DNA from: Apoderus coryli
Taxonomy: Eukaryota; Arthropoda; Insecta; Coleoptera; Attelabidae
Direction of reading: 5' to 3'
DNA: 64,000 nt
Assembly: GCA_911728435.2 (NCBI GenBank)
Contig: OU452199.1
Span: 37,211,253-37,275,252, forward strand
Both the position numbers and the translations under genes were made by a program. The notes beneath the pieces are model-generated. The model made no database searches. It was not told the DNA's origin and saw only the letters and a program-made list of their open reading frames with translations. Positions 1-11,794 of this stretch are shown here, one piece after another; within the stretch, counting starts at the first letter, position 1, and each line of letters starts with the position of its first letter.

Positions 1-905
1 ATAAATTCATATTTTTGTGCTTTGTAAGCTCATATTATATAAAAAGAGCTCCAATATATGGAGAATGCTTATTGACGTCCCTTTTTTGGGACTGAATTCA
101 TGAATTATTTATGCGAAAATTTAATTGGCTTGTGTTTAAAATTGAATGCTATTTGAACGTTAAATTAAAAACCCTCGCTGGTTATATATTCTGAAATGCG
201 AGATTTGGCATTATTTGAACAGTAGTACTTCAGCCAAAAACCTAAGGATAAAAATATTTTGAAGTGTAGTTTTATAATAATATATATAATAAATAAATAA
301 TTGTGAATGTTTTGCTATTTTGACGAAATAAAAAAATATAGATGCTAATTATTCGATCAAACACACTTATCTCCAAAGTATGGATACCCATAAATATTTC
401 TCACTAAATTTTCGCAAATGGTACACCCTGTATATTATCTAATATTCTGGAAGGCAGTCACATTTCCTTTCACATGATATGCGGTTCCGAAATAAAAGCA
501 AGTTTCTAGAAAAATTGGATTATTTCGATATGTTTTAATTGTGTAACAAAATTATAAAAAAACACATGCAGAAACGTTAGTAAAACGTATTAACTAGCGT
601 TCAAATAGCTAAGCATATTATGTTGTCATACCCTTCGCTTTGAATCTTAATGCATGAAATTATTTTGTATTCGTCTAAACTTGCTCATATTGATTTATTG
701 GAAATTATAGGATAGAATTTGGTCACATTAACGATGAGTAATAAATAAGTTCATTATAACATCACTTGAGTAATTACCTCCTTCCTAAATAGATTGTATT
801 GACCTGAGTTGAATTTTCGAATCAATCGTTTTCCTAAAACTTCTAACAATGCCCCGTATTCTTGAAAAGATAATTTTATCTTGCAAATAAATAAATATGT
901 AAACA
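1..905. other. AT-rich intergenic DNA, no gene
   Basis: I see no coding region. The only recognisable trace is a piece of mariner-type terminal sequence (CACCCTGTATATTA) near 424-437, of the kind that recurs through the window. Confidence 0.5.
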
Positions 906-908
906 TAC

Positions 909-1700
909 AACGTCTGCTTGTGTCGAAACTACAATTTCAAATGCCACCAATTGTGCAAAAAAACACTAATAAACTTTTGTCTCAAAGTGGTTAATTTCAT
1001 AGCTACTATTAAAATAATAAAATTAAAAAAAAAAAAAACAAGGAAATAAAAATCATTAAAAATTATATTTTTGATATACCCTGTATAGTAATCGTAAATT
1101 TCGTACTCGAAATTGTAGTTTTGACACAAGTAGACGTTTTTATAAAGAATGAATTTTTCTTCTAAATCTACAAATAAAAAAATTTTTGCTCTTCCAAACT
1201 CTATCCTTGGACACATTGGATAGAGTTTGGAAGAAGAAAAACTTTTTTACTTATAGATTTAGAAGAAAAAGTCATTCTTCATAAAAACGTGTGCTTGTGT
1301 CAAAACTACAATTTCGAGTACGAAATTTACGATTACTATAGAGGGTATATCAAAAATAATATTTTTAATGATTTTGATTTTCTTGTTTTTTTTAATTTTA
1401 TTATTTTAATAGTAGCTATGAAATTAACCACTTTGAGAAAAAAGTTTATTAGTGTTTTTTGCACAATTGGTGTAATAAATCACGGTTTTGAAAATATTTT
1501 CATAAAATTAAAACAAAAAAAAGAATCAAAATCATTAAAAATGTTATTTTTGATATACCCTGTATAGTAATCGTAAATTTGGTATTTGAAATTGTAGTTC
1601 GACACAAGCAGACGTTTTTATAAAGAATGAATTTTTCTTCGAAATCGACAAATAAAAAAGTTTTTCCTCTTCCAAACTCTATCCGTGGACACAATGTATA
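909..1700. repeat. Alternating inverted copies of a mariner-derived repeat
   Basis: A palindrome spans about 944-1472 with its centre near 1212; the arms are about 260 bp and differ at few bases. A third copy (about 1520-1700) lies in the orientation of the left arm, and a fourth short piece (909-941) in that of the right arm. Open frames in the arms read the same peptide on opposite strands, so they reflect the repeat and not genes. The outer end of the third copy reads ATCCGTGGACACAATGTATA, close to the terminal sequence of the element at 40201-42041 (GTCCACGGAT). I infer nonautonomous derivatives of that transposon family. Confidence 0.75.
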
Positions 1701-1727
1701 TACGGTGATCCCCAACAAAAAATACAA

Positions 1728-3765
1728 TTTTAGATCATTGGAGTTCTTCTAAATAAGTTAATTAAGAATGTTTTTACAGAAAAAAGCATATTATGGGGCT
1801 GGGTCAAAAATGCACCAAACTGAAATCCACCCTGTATATTTTAAACCGTTCAAGATATCAATGTACGACTTTTCGCATTCAGTTATCTTCCTCCTTTGCT
1901 ATCAAAGTGTCCACCCTGTACCTAGTTATGTATTGCGTAAAACTGAAGTTTTGGGGAGGCAGAAATTATATAAATTTATTGGAATTGTTTAAATAAATAT
2001 TGACTCCAAAATCTAGGTTATACGATCCACATTCCTGCCATCCAAAAAAATAATAAACCGTAAAAATAGTCATCTTCAAACATTATTACTACTTTTTAAC
2101 TTTATACCATTATTAAGTCACATCAATAGAACTATATATAGCTATATATAGAAAAGTAGAAAGCACATAGGTGCTTAATTATATTTTCTAAAAAGAGTTA
2201 TAAATTTTGTTTTATAACAAGCTCACAACATATAGATATTTATAATACCCGTTTAAAAAGGTGAAATGCTTGAATAGGTTTGTCGTATTTTATTTATTTA
2301 TTTTTATTTCATGTTATTATTACGTTTTAAAATATAATTTATGGTCCTTTATTGACTATAATCGTTATTTATTTGTGATCATCTTGGACTCAACAGTGTT
2401 GTTATATAGAGGGTCAAAAAGGGTTTAGTAGAACTTGTGCAATTTGGTAGCAACAATAAAACTGTCGAAAATAATATGGGCAGGGTAATATACGACGTTA
2501 AGGCAATATTTACATTACTAATATCTCTATAAAACTAAATTATTAGGAAAGCAGAGAAACTTTTATTTGGTTTGACTATTAAATTACCAATCAATAACAA
2601 AATGAGAAAGTAACAGCTAACAGCCCTTATATTAAGGGATGAAGTTAAGCTAAGCAATTTTAGCATCTTGTGATTATTTTTTTATTTATTAAGTAAAATC
2701 AATATTTTAGATATATACTTCTTCTTCTATTTCAGAAATTTTTAATATTTAATTGTGTAATGAGGTTGGAGAAAATTTCGGTTGTTTGTTGATTATTGGA
2801 AGTTCCAATTCTAGTGCCAAGTAGGAAGAAAAGAAGCGAAACGTTGTTTATTGAAATAGAAGAATACTGCGACACTTATATACACTACAATAAATAATAA
2901 AAGAAAATCTTCCATATGTTATTTTTATTTAATTTTGACATTATGGTAAATAAAAAACTAAATGTCGTTTGCTTCAACATTTTCAACCGGCCCCATATTT
3001 TGTTATTTCTGGTTATACAATAGTCGAGTGATAATACACATAGAATGTGCCTGAATTGTCTGACATGTTGTAAATAAATAAATAAATATTCACCTTGTAT
3101 AATAAAAGAGAAAAGGGTATACCATCAGAGGCAATATAAAAGGATTTTTCTTTGAATATGTAAATGACATCTGTAAGTACGTTATTTATGATCTATTAAT
3201 TTCTTACTTTACGAGACGTGTTTATTCTTCTTTTTTTTTTTTTTTGTAAATAGAAGCATGGGAAATCGTAATGGATACTTGTTAAAATTATTTTAAAAAA
3301 CTAAACTCTGAGTCTAGTAGTTAGGAAAATTACGATACATATTTTACGATTGATTATTTAAATGTTTAATTTCGTTTTAATTTGAAATAGTAGCGAAATT
3401 CCCACATAATGATCCATATTCAATTAGCGCCACAACAAGAATATAGAAACGAACAACAATCTGTATATGTCATTCTAAAAAGGAAAAAAATTATTGGAAT
3501 TGCTCCACGCATCTTACTTTATCGTAAGTGCCTGTTGGAAAGATAATAGAGAAATTAGTGACAAATTTAATCTCTCCCGGTTCCGATTCAGTTCTTGCAT
3601 TTTAGTTGACATTTGTCAATCTGGTCGAATTTCCCAATGATGTATAATGAAAGATAAAATTTTCAGAATATATAAAATTTGAAAGAGGAAATATCAAGAA
3701 TGTGGTTGTAATTACTATAACTCTAATAATTAGGTTTTTTTTTGTATAAAATATAAAAAAACTTT
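1728..3765. other. AT-rich stretch with small repeat traces
   Basis: No gene seen. Two CCACCCTGTA motifs lie about 84 bases apart (near 1829 and 1911), like inward fragments of Tc1/mariner ends. At 3065-3095 the sequence CATGTTG followed by (TAAA)n looks like a LINE 3' tail, but no coding part is attached. Confidence 0.4.
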
Positions 3766-3789
3766 AATTAAGTGACATTTACAAATTGA

Positions 3790-4175
3790 TGATGGCTTTG
3801 GGTAGGACCAAAGATTTGGATGGATATGCTTTAATCAAATTATTGAGGATCAAATCAAATCAAGAAAAATCAAGAAAAAGTCGTTGGGGGCTAAATCTGG
3901 AGCATACGGTGGGTGGGTAAGCAATTATTCGAGGCCCAATTCATTCAAATTCTTTGCGATTTCAGCCTTCAAACGATCCAAAAGTGCACAGTAATATTCG
4001 CTGTTGATGGTGGTTCCTTTTTGGAGGTAGTCGAGGAATATTATTCCGGTCGCATTCCCAATTACAGCCGCCATCACCTTACCGGTTTGAAGTTTAGTAC
4101 TAAATAAAAATCATATGGAAAAAATTCTAGTAACGCCATCTATGTGTCATCCTACCGACTTATTGAATGACTAAT
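3790..4175 (-). pseudogene. Mariner (irritans-like) transposase relic, internally deleted
   Basis: Cut-and-paste transposase of the mariner group, dead. On the minus strand the frame reads ALLDRLKAEIAKN and then, after a deletion, THPPYAPDLAPNDFF with shifts, matching the C-terminal half of a mariner transposase with the third catalytic Asp region (SPDLAPSD in relatives). The N-terminal helix-turn-helix half is missing: leader sequence is fused directly to the middle of the gene. The leader (near 4090-4165) closely matches that of the copy at 50105-50865 (ATGACACATA followed by TGGCGTTACTAG), so the two are one family. Much shorter than the usual 350 residues. Confidence 0.75.
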
Positions 4176-4179
4176 ATAT

Positions 4180-6110
4180 AGGTCAACTCACTGGTAATTT
4201 CACCATATAGATAACATTTTATATTATTTAATATATTAAAGCAAATGCATCGGAGCTCTAATTTAACATACAAAAAGGGAATATTTTATATTTTTCAACT
4301 ATTTGCATATCCAGTACATACGTTGCTTCACAATTGATTAAATAATATTATTAAAAAACATTTTGCCAACAATATTAAACGTATAGCTGGATTTATTTAT
4401 TTGTTTTTTTTTTATTAAAAAATTTTACATAAAATCAATAAGCCGAATGTAAAACCAGAAATGAAAAAATATTTTAAAATTTAATTTAAATATAAAAAAC
4501 GCATTAAATTAAAACAAATTTGTTACATGAGAGAAGAAGGCAATTCTCTTCTAAGTTTTGGACAGCTGGAAGTCTTGATCTTAAATTTCTTCCAAGTATG
4601 TCGCAGATAATATGTTCAATCGGATTAATGTCCAATATGCACCTTTTTAATATTAAAAGAATAAATAGCCTCATGCCAGAATCGAACTCTCACGTCTTTA
4701 TATCGAGAATCAAATTGAATACAAAAAACACTTAATTTGTTGGTTTTTCTTCGGCTCCCCACTGGCACTACTAACACTAGCACTCAGGAGATATAATTAA
4801 AATTTATTTAAAGGCCGAAATAACATAATGATTATTAAAATAAACAAGACACACCTTTATTGGCTATACTTAAAGGCAGAAAAGTTATGTTATAAATATA
4901 GATGAATTTCTAGCAAAGAAAATGACGTCTGAAGTTTTAATAATTTACTCTCTAAAATAACAAACTTGAATATAATATACTTTTATAGCTCTGCAATATT
5001 TAACCAATCATCAATCAATAAAAAGTAAAATAAACCAGAACGTAAACCAATAGCAGTCAGTAAAATATCCAACGTATTTCATTAATGAGGCAATGCCTTT
5101 TACAATTTTATATATTTGCACTCCAAAAGAAACACGAAAAATTTTATTACTATAGCGCATTTGCAAGACTGAAATCTGCAAACATAAATAATCTCCTTAT
5201 ATTTTCTTTACTTTAAAATACGGTTTGCGTCATTCTCTCTATGCTCACTATAGATACCTACACTATGAAAATAAACAGCAACATTGAAAAATATTAAAAG
5301 ACAAGAAAGTATAAAAGGGGTAGGTTTAATTGTTCTTAATCTTATTAAAATATGCTTAACTCTAAGGGATGTAGGTAAGATATTTTTACACAGTGCCGGG
5401 CTAGTCGACGAGCAAGTAAAAGTTAAATAAACCTTATACTGATAAGGCCAAGGAAGGAGTGGGATAAAATGAAGAACAAACTGGTGGCTAACTGTTAAAG
5501 TAAAAAGTATTAACATTTGGACCGAGAGTTACTTTAACTCATGATAGACCAACCACTCGTGATATATACGTCACTTTCCCGTTAGCTAGCCGGAGATGGC
5601 CGTGGGTTCAACGGTACTTTGAACAGAGGGGGGGGGGACCACATATTTTGTAAGCCCTAGTAGAGGATCAGCAGTTGTTGAATATTTAAATAAAATAGGA
5701 ACTACCCTAAACGTAGCAACAGATAAATAACTCTCGAATGTCTTAATAGGAATTTATCAAAATATGCATTCATAATAACAAAACTGTATAATTGGGCTAT
5801 AGGTTGCCGAACAATATCACTATTAAAAGTAGCCACCACCCAATTATTTGAAAATGGTGTAAATCAAGATCCCACCAATCAACTGAGTGCAGAACTTCAA
5901 ATATGGAATGATCTGAATTTATCTGTTAAATAGAAGCATCAATTTAAGAATTTAAGAATTTCATTGCTATATGGTAAGAAAAATTGGAAGTGTCTACGAA
6001 AATATAAAATCCTCGACGGTCTCACCAACTAGACCTCAAAAAAGAGCTAAATGCAGTTAACCCAAAATCTATAAGGTCAAGAGATCATAAATATAGGCTC
6101 TTCTTTGTAT
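4180..6110. other. No recognisable gene
   Basis: AT-rich DNA with scattered stops in all frames. A slightly GC-richer patch with a G9 run lies at about 5580-5640; I cannot assign it. The open frame at 5208-5516 (minus) has no recognisable motif. Confidence 0.4.
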
Positions 6111-6119
6111 ATTGATTGG

Positions 6120-6378
6120 ATACCGCAAATACAAGATGGTAAACGAAAAGAGTGTATTTGGCGACATCTAGTTACGTTGGCAATATGCCGAGTGATCAGA
6201 AATTCACTATATCACTGACCCCATCAAGTGCAATCACAAACACATAGATGCGCCGATACTCCCTAGCGGGGTTGTTTAATAAAACAAGACTTATATTTAG
6301 ACAGGAGGTAAGAAGAATGTATACTTAGTGGTTGACAGACAAACTCTCGAAAGGTCTTGTTTTGCTCAACACCTCCGT
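6120..6378. repeat. Decayed copy of the hammerhead palindrome family
   Basis: This matches the reverse complement of 42640-42900: both contain GTATTTGGCGACATCTAG, then CACATAGA with GCGCCGATACTCC, then a GTTTAA(C/T)AAAACAAGACTT arm. The copy here also ends in an inverted arm (6333-6378: GTGGTTGACAGACAAACTCT then TCTTGTTTTG), so the palindromic layout is a property of the family. The central ribozyme sequence has been lost here. Two copies 36 kb apart in one window show a dispersed element. Confidence 0.8.
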
Positions 6379-6409
6379 AACAAGATGATAATGATTTTCA
6401 TGAAATATT

Positions 6410-6890
6410 AATTTTGATGAATATTCAAGAGCAATTCACACAAATGCATAGTAAACGTGTAACAGTTTGGTGTAGTTTCCGGGCTGAAGGGGCCATATAA
6501 TTTTTTTGAATATGAAGAACAAGTTCCTAAAGGTGTTAATGGCGAACAGTATGTTCTCAAGTGTATGATATCGGTCTATAGAAGGCATTTTGTATCAATA
6601 AAATAATCAAGGTGCCACAACGCTCGAGAGAAATTGTCTCCTTGCAAACCAAACCAAATTTCGGGACAGAATGCTTTCCTTAAATGGTCCCAGTTAACTG
6701 GTCTCTGTGGTGCTATGCCAAAGTAAGGGGTGAAGAATGAGTTGAGGCCCTGAATTAGAAACATAAAGTCTAACTTAACGTTCTCCAAAATATCAACAAA
6801 GCAATAATTGCGTGTCAAAGAAGCAGAGGGGTTAATTTGGTTGACATTAGTAATTCTCATTTTTATGACTCTTCCAGCATGAAATCTAAA
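6410..6890 (+). pseudogene. Tc1/mariner-superfamily (DDE_3) transposase relic
   Basis: On the plus strand the pieces HSKRVTVWCSFRAEGAI, VNGEQYVL, then a DGAT-like segment (ATTLERNCLLANQ), RMLSLNGPVNW and finally RSRGVNLVDI follow in the order and spacing of the C-terminal half of an ITm-group transposase (VTVWCG, then FQQDGA, WPPRSPDL, and the final GGH region). Several frameshifts and stops break it. The long open frame on the opposite strand (6576-6860) is a shadow of this relic. The N-terminal half is absent, possibly replaced by the repeat at 6120-6378. Confidence 0.65.
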
Positions 6891-7139
6891 TAATTTGCAG
6901 TCTAATACTGAGCAGGTGAATGAACTTGACTTGGTTTTTTTACCAGTGTAAGTAATGTACTATAAAATATACATAAAGTGAGTTCCGGTACAGACCACCG
7001 CATAGATAGGTATAGTTTCCCTTGTATTGAAAACAAGCTAAACACGAAAAACGTATTGCGTATAATAAACGTTATGCATCCGCTATCCCATACAATTCAC
7101 TATCATGTAAAGTGCATACAATACTACCTATGAAGGTAA

Positions 7140-7560
7140 AAAAGTAATTCGACCACATTAGATTAATGTGACAGATAGCCACGATGCACGGTATGCGTAT
7201 ACTTATTCTGTAAAATGTGGACCATTTGGGACTCGACTTTCCATGTCATGATTGTTCGCTTGATATTGTATTTGGAATGGTATTTACGTTGATATGGACA
7301 CACTGGGAGAACGTTGATGGACAACCTGTCAAGCACTTGTTGATAGTGACATAAAGCAAGTTCGTCACATTTCTTATTGTATAGGGATATTGTTGTTGCT
7401 TTACTCTTGTAATTTATTATATCTACTAAAGTCTATATGACTATCGTATGCAAAATATAAATTTTATAAATAATGAAAATAGTGGAGGGTCCAATTTAGA
7501 GCCTTGCAGTACACAAAAAAATCAGGTCCATAGGGTAAGCGTTGGAGGAGATGACGATAA
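7140..7560 (-). pseudogene. Reverse transcriptase relic of a non-LTR retrotransposon
   Basis: On the minus strand the string CVLQGSKLDPPLFSLFIKF matches the conserved RT box GVPQGS.LGPLLF..FIND. Downstream pieces such as KLSIN-like (RLSINVLPVC) fit the next RT block only weakly, and stops are frequent. It is an old LINE fragment, probably of the jockey/CR1 group. No 3' tail is visible. Confidence 0.45.
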
Positions 7561-7779
7561 CAGGTGAACTGTTGGTCAGCAGATGACTCTCGAAGTAGTA
7601 TCTTTTCGTTCTCAAAAACTATTCTTGTAAACATCACACCATGTTTATATAAATAAAAAAATATAAATTTGAGTAAATTGCCAATTTAAAGATTTTGCCT
7701 CAAAATAAGGCCCCTCAATTGCTTTATTCATATATGCCTTCACCATCACTACCACAAACATCGGTTAGTTAGTGAATTT

Positions 7780-8119
7780 TTGCATAATTCAAAAGAGTTA
7801 ATTATTCTGAGCAACTTTTGTAAAGAAAAAAAAATTATTCGTTAAAAAATTATAAGCAAATTTGTACAAAAATCCAATAAAAAAAATCGCACAACTTCTA
7901 AATAAGAAGGCTTTGGAAACAAACTGCAGTTATAATATCTGTCAATAATAATTAAACTAATGGTTGCAGTTTGTTTCCAAAGCCTACTTGTTTAAAAGTT
8001 GTGACGATCTTAGTTTTTTCTACAAATTTGCTAATAATTGTTTAACAGATAAAGATAGCAAAATATTTTCTTTACAAAAATTGCTCAGAAAAAATAGCTC
8101 ATTATTTGAACTATGCATA
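7780..8119. repeat. Foldback MITE, about 145-bp arms
   Basis: The arms (7780-7930 and 7960-8119) are inverted copies of each other: GGCTTTGGAAACAAACTGCA in the left arm returns as TGCAGTTTGTTTCCAAAGCC in the right, and the ends TTCAAA..GAG.TAATTATTCTGAGCAA return near 8080-8115. The central loop is about 30 bases. No coding. A nonautonomous foldback element is the simplest reading. Confidence 0.85.
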
Positions 8120-8390
8120 AATATATAGGTATGTTTTTGGAAAAAAAAGTTGAATACGTCATACTTCAGTTTCGCTCACCCGATACAATGGAAGCGTTTG
8201 TCAAAATAAACTTTTACAAAAACATAGAACCCATTAATGTTTTGTTCATCATCAGTCCCCAAATTATATATATTTTGTTTAATATCAAGACTTGACCTTT
8301 TTATCGATCAAAATACAATTTTCCATTTGGACGAAATAGTGGGAGTGGTTCCAGGAATTAAAGACAAAACTATTTGTTGATTCTGTCGAC

Positions 8391-8418
8391 GTTTCACTAA
8401 ATTTGTTACCATCCTCAG
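8391..8418 (-). ncRNA. Hammerhead-like motif, outer left
   Basis: Minus strand CTGAGGA, then a 16-base spacer, then GAAAC followed by GTCGAC. The stem II spacer does not pair well, so it is probably not active. Mirror partner at 9472-9496. Confidence 0.4.
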
Positions 8419-8756
8419 GACAAAATTAGAGTTGAGACTTCCTTATGTCACATTGGTATAGGTACACTGTGTCCAACATAAGAATGGAATAACATTGGAA
8501 TCTTGAAAAGAGTAGGAGTTACAATGTCGGTTAAATTAGAGAAAAGTTGTACAATTTAAATACGTTTTAAACGATGTTTTTAAAACTAAACTAACTTTAG
8601 CCGTTTACGAGAATTTTTCAAAAAACAATTTTTTTTGCGATTTTAGTTTTTATTTATTTCTGACATTATTTTTAAAGATATAAAAAAATGAAAAGCACTT
8701 TCTTATTGTTACTTTTTAAGGACAATAAGATAGCGTTTACAAATTTTAACTACGAT

Positions 8757-8783
8757 GTTTCGGTTTTGAAAAACCATCATCAG
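8757..8783 (-). ncRNA. Hammerhead-like motif, inner left
   Basis: Minus strand CTGATGA-T-GGTTTT..AAAACC-GAAAC-ATC-GTA. Stem II pairs perfectly and AC/GT can form a minimal stem III with A as cleavage base. Stem I pairing is not evident. One unpaired T precedes stem II. Confidence 0.5.
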
Positions 8784-9248
8784 CTTGGTTTTTTGAAATA
8801 CAACCCTGGATTTTTTATTGTTTAAAGCCATTTTCAATTCAAAAATAGGTGGTAAATCACATGTAGTGGTTAGAACAACTTTTCAGTGTTTTTAGCTGTT
8901 ATTTAGAAGTATTCAAGAAAAATCGCCATAGTTTGGCACTTAACTGACTTAATTATTATATGACAATTTATTTCTGTCTCAGTACATTTTATTCTGTAGG
9001 CGGTTTTTTAAATTTAGTTGAAATTTTTGAGCTTTATGAAGTTATAAAAAAAACGCCTTTCTCAGATGAATGTTTTACACGAAATAAGTGCCAAACTATG
9101 GCGATTTTTCTTGAATATGTTTAAATAACAGCTAAAATCACTGAAAACTTGTTCAAACCAGTACGTGTGATTTACCACCTATTTTTGAATTGAAAATGGC
9201 TTTAAAATTAACAATAAAAAATCTAGGGCCGTATTTCAAAAAACCAAG

Positions 9249-9275
9249 TTGATGATGGTTTTTAAAAAACGAAAC
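9249..9275 (+). ncRNA. Hammerhead-like motif, inner right (decayed)
   Basis: Mirror copy of 8757-8783 with TTGATGA instead of CTGATGA, so the invariant C is lost; GGTTTTT/AAAAAAC stem II and GAAAC-ATC-GTA remain. Confidence 0.4.
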
Positions 9276-9471
9276 ATCGTAGTTAAAATTTGTAAACGCT
9301 ATCTTATTCTCCTCAAAAAGTAATAATGAGAAGGTGCTTTTCATTTTTTGATATCTGTAAAAACACCATCCCATTCTTATCTTGGACACAGTGTATATTT
9401 CATATACCAACCAATAATTGTTATTTCTATATTTATATGTGACATAAGGAAATATCAACTATAATTTTGTC

Positions 9472-9496
9472 CTGAGGATGGAAAAAATACCGAAAC
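9472..9496 (+). ncRNA. Hammerhead-like motif, outer right
   Basis: CTGAGGA-T-GG....CC-GAAAC-GTCGAC. Only two or three stem II pairs. Mirror copy of 8391-8418. Confidence 0.4.
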
Positions 9497-9574
9497 GTCG
9501 ACAGAATTAACAAATAATTTTTCCTTAATTCCTGGATCCACTCCCACTATTTCCTTCCAATTTTGTTTAATGCT

Positions 9575-10670
9575 CTTTATTTCTAACTTATTTTTAATTG
9601 TTAATTTTTCAAGTCTCGTTTTTTTTTTGAAATTACACTGTGCATTGCATGCATGTACCTATCCAAATTAACTGCTAATAGGTAAACATGAATAATGTGC
9701 CCACGTCATTTATTAGGCATACACGCCAAAATAATTAACAAAGGAATTTCTAATTAGGACTAATTAGCGCGCTATTGCTATATGGATTTCCACACAGTTT
9801 AGAAAATATCTAATAATTAGTAGGTACCCAGAATGTTGTATATCATTAACATATAGTGTAGTTTGTGGTCATTGTATTTCAATATAGGCTTGGTTCGTGA
9901 AAATGTGTGTTTGTTTCACTTAGAATACAAAACATGTAGCTATCAAAATAATTGTTGTATATATTATGGACTATTACGTAGATTAGGTATTTTATATTCA
10001 TAATTATACAACAGTAAATGACTGTGTAATAATAATGAATGCAAATAATAGTGTAATTTTATGTTAAACTTTTAAACACGCATTAATAACTTAATTGCCT
10101 ACTGCAAAATTAGTCTTATGGAATCAATTAATATTCACTGTCAATATACAACCCTCTTGTAACCGTTCAATGCTCCAAACGAATTTTCTCAGGTAAATAA
10201 CGCGCTGTTGAACTTGGTTTGAAAAACCCTGACAGAAAATGTATCTTGCTTTCCTTAATGGAGAAGCTATAATTTGTTCTTCTCAAATTTAGGTCGTTTT
10301 TTTCTTACTCATTCACGGTATATCAAATACTTATAAAGGTATAGTCAGCAATACATTGAAGGTTCGCAATCAGATGAATAATGTCAAAAAACAATATTAT
10401 TAAGACGTTAGCTTCAGACAATAACTTTGTAGTACTTCCAAAGTAGCCGCATGACGGCCAGCGTCATTTATATACTTCCCTGAAATAGGAACTGCTGGCC
10501 GTCGCTGTCTTTGGAAAGCGATATGGGATATATCTGCAACTCTTTACCCAATTTATGTCTACAAAACTGTTTGATAGGTAGCGTTCAATATCAAATTAAG
10601 TAACTGATTTATCCCATTTCTTAAAAAATAAATAAGTGGGGTGCTACAATTTATATCTCTTGGTTAAATC
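9575..10670. other. AT-rich stretch, no gene
   Basis: No coding region. It holds a hairpin at 10452-10500 in which GACGGCCAGC returns inverted as GCTGGCCGTC with a loop of about 28 bases. Confidence 0.45.
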
Positions 10671-10679
10671 AGTTTTGAA

Positions 10680-10995
10680 GCGGGTTTTTGCCGTATTTTT
10701 CCCGCATATGCTCTGATTACCCTTGCTGCATACATTAACCTATGTCTGTTTTCATCCCTGTGTGCATGATTTTGCTGCGACTGGAAGAGGAGCTAGCCTT
10801 TTACTGCTGAGAGTCCACAAATAATATGGTTTGGTTTAGAAAGGGGCTAAATATTGCCCGCCCGTGAGGGAGACTTGTGGACTTCCTCGTCGAACTCCCC
10901 AAGAAATTTCGATGTGTGATGTCCAACTTACGTTTCATGTATTTGTGTTAAACATTGTGTATATATTTGACAAGTTAATAAAATGTTTGAAATTT
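10680..10995 (+). other. Complex non-AT block ending in a polyadenylation-like tail
   Basis: A block of balanced base composition (GTGAGGGAGACTTGTGGAC, CCTCGTCGAACTCCCC) ends in a T-rich stretch with AATAAAATG at about 10978-10986. This resembles the 3' untranslated end of a retroelement or a gene, but no coding frame is recognisable upstream. A LINE or LTR-element 3' part is my guess. Confidence 0.3.
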
Positions 10996-11227
10996 GAAAA
11001 TTCTTGGTTTACCTAACTAGTATTCCAAACTTAAATTAAAGCCTAAACTATTCAAATATATCATTACTTTTTATTTTTGAGTATTAACCGTTTCTTATTC
11101 TTGATCCACAAGTCAATCAGACTTATTTGGGCTCGGCCAAAATCAAAATTTCTTGCATAGTTCAAATACATTATTAGTAAAAACTACTTCCTTTATTTAT
11201 TTTTCCATTTACAAACTGTCTTACAAC

Positions 11228-11256
11228 GTTTCGTATTGGATTTTTGACATCATCAG
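11228..11256 (-). ncRNA. Hammerhead-like motif next to a SINE
   Basis: Minus strand CTGATGA, a 17-base spacer with poor pairing, then GAAAC-GTT-GTA. It lies about 30 bases beyond the distal end of the SINE at 11284-11630 and in the same orientation. Confidence 0.45.
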
Positions 11257-11283
11257 GTAGTGAAATTACAATAATAATTTTAT

Positions 11284-11630
11284 GCAAGTATAAAAAAATC
11301 GTTTGAGTCGCCCCAAAACTTTCTCGACGCGATATAATAGCAATCTAAAATATATGACCTGCGTAACCAAACAGAATTTGAATAATAATTATTATAATTG
11401 TATTATTTTTATTATTTCCAATAAACTAACCTAACAAACTAACTAATGTATGCAAAAATTAGAAATAAAAACAAATGCCAGATGGGCAATTTGAACCCAG
11501 GACCTTCCGCATGCTAAGCCCGCACTCTACCACTAACGACACCACGCTATGCAAATTAAGTTCTAAAAGTATCTATAAGAGCTATATACATATGCCAACT
11601 ACCTAACTGGTGACTTTCAAAAGTAACCTA
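11284..11630 (-). repeat. tRNA-Ala-like SINE, copy 1
   Basis: On the minus strand 11545-11476 folds like a tRNA gene: an A box in GTGGTGTCGTTAGTGGTAG, an anticodon region TTAGCATGC as in tRNA-Ala(AGC), and a B box GGGTTCAAAT. The acceptor stem is poor and the sequence continues into an AT-rich body (to 11284) shared with 12130-12435 and 18624-18985 (CCCCAAAACTTTC, ACCTGCGTAAC, AAACTAAC). The head side also shares CCAACTACCTAACTGGTGA with copy 3. I infer a tRNA-derived SINE, not a working tRNA gene. Confidence 0.75.
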
Positions 11631-11794
11631 TTGCTGTAAAGCAGATAAAACATGCTTTCAAATGATGCATCACTTTGTGTGCACCCCTATCCCAGGGCAA
11701 AAGCGATTTCACCCAAAAACTGATGGGTTCATCGTATGACTCCACTAAAATCATATACCAAAATTTAGCTCAATTGGTTGAAGGTTAAACTTAC

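Larger units (their letters stand above)
8322..9568. repeat. 1.25-kb inverted repeat with nested hammerhead-like motifs
   Basis: Left arm 8322-8945 and right arm 9085-9568 are inverted copies around a loop at 8946-9084; the ends match at AAATAGTGGGAGTGG. The left arm carries about 200 extra bases (about 8490-8685) absent from the right arm, either an insertion there or a deletion in the other. Each arm has an outer and an inner hammerhead-like motif in mirror positions. There is no transposase frame; open frames on opposite strands are palindrome shadows. Confidence 0.85.

Noticed and set aside
2818..2850. GAAGAAAAGAAGCGAAACGTTGT as another hammerhead
   Set aside because: No CTGANGA box precedes it and the spacer does not pair; only the GAAACGTTGT part matches.
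6576..6860. 94-codon frame on the minus strand as a gene
   Set aside because: It is antisense to a transposase relic readable on the plus strand in several frames.
11476..11545. Functional tRNA-Ala gene
   Set aside because: The A and B boxes are good, but the acceptor stem does not pair and the sequence belongs to a repeat with two other copies.
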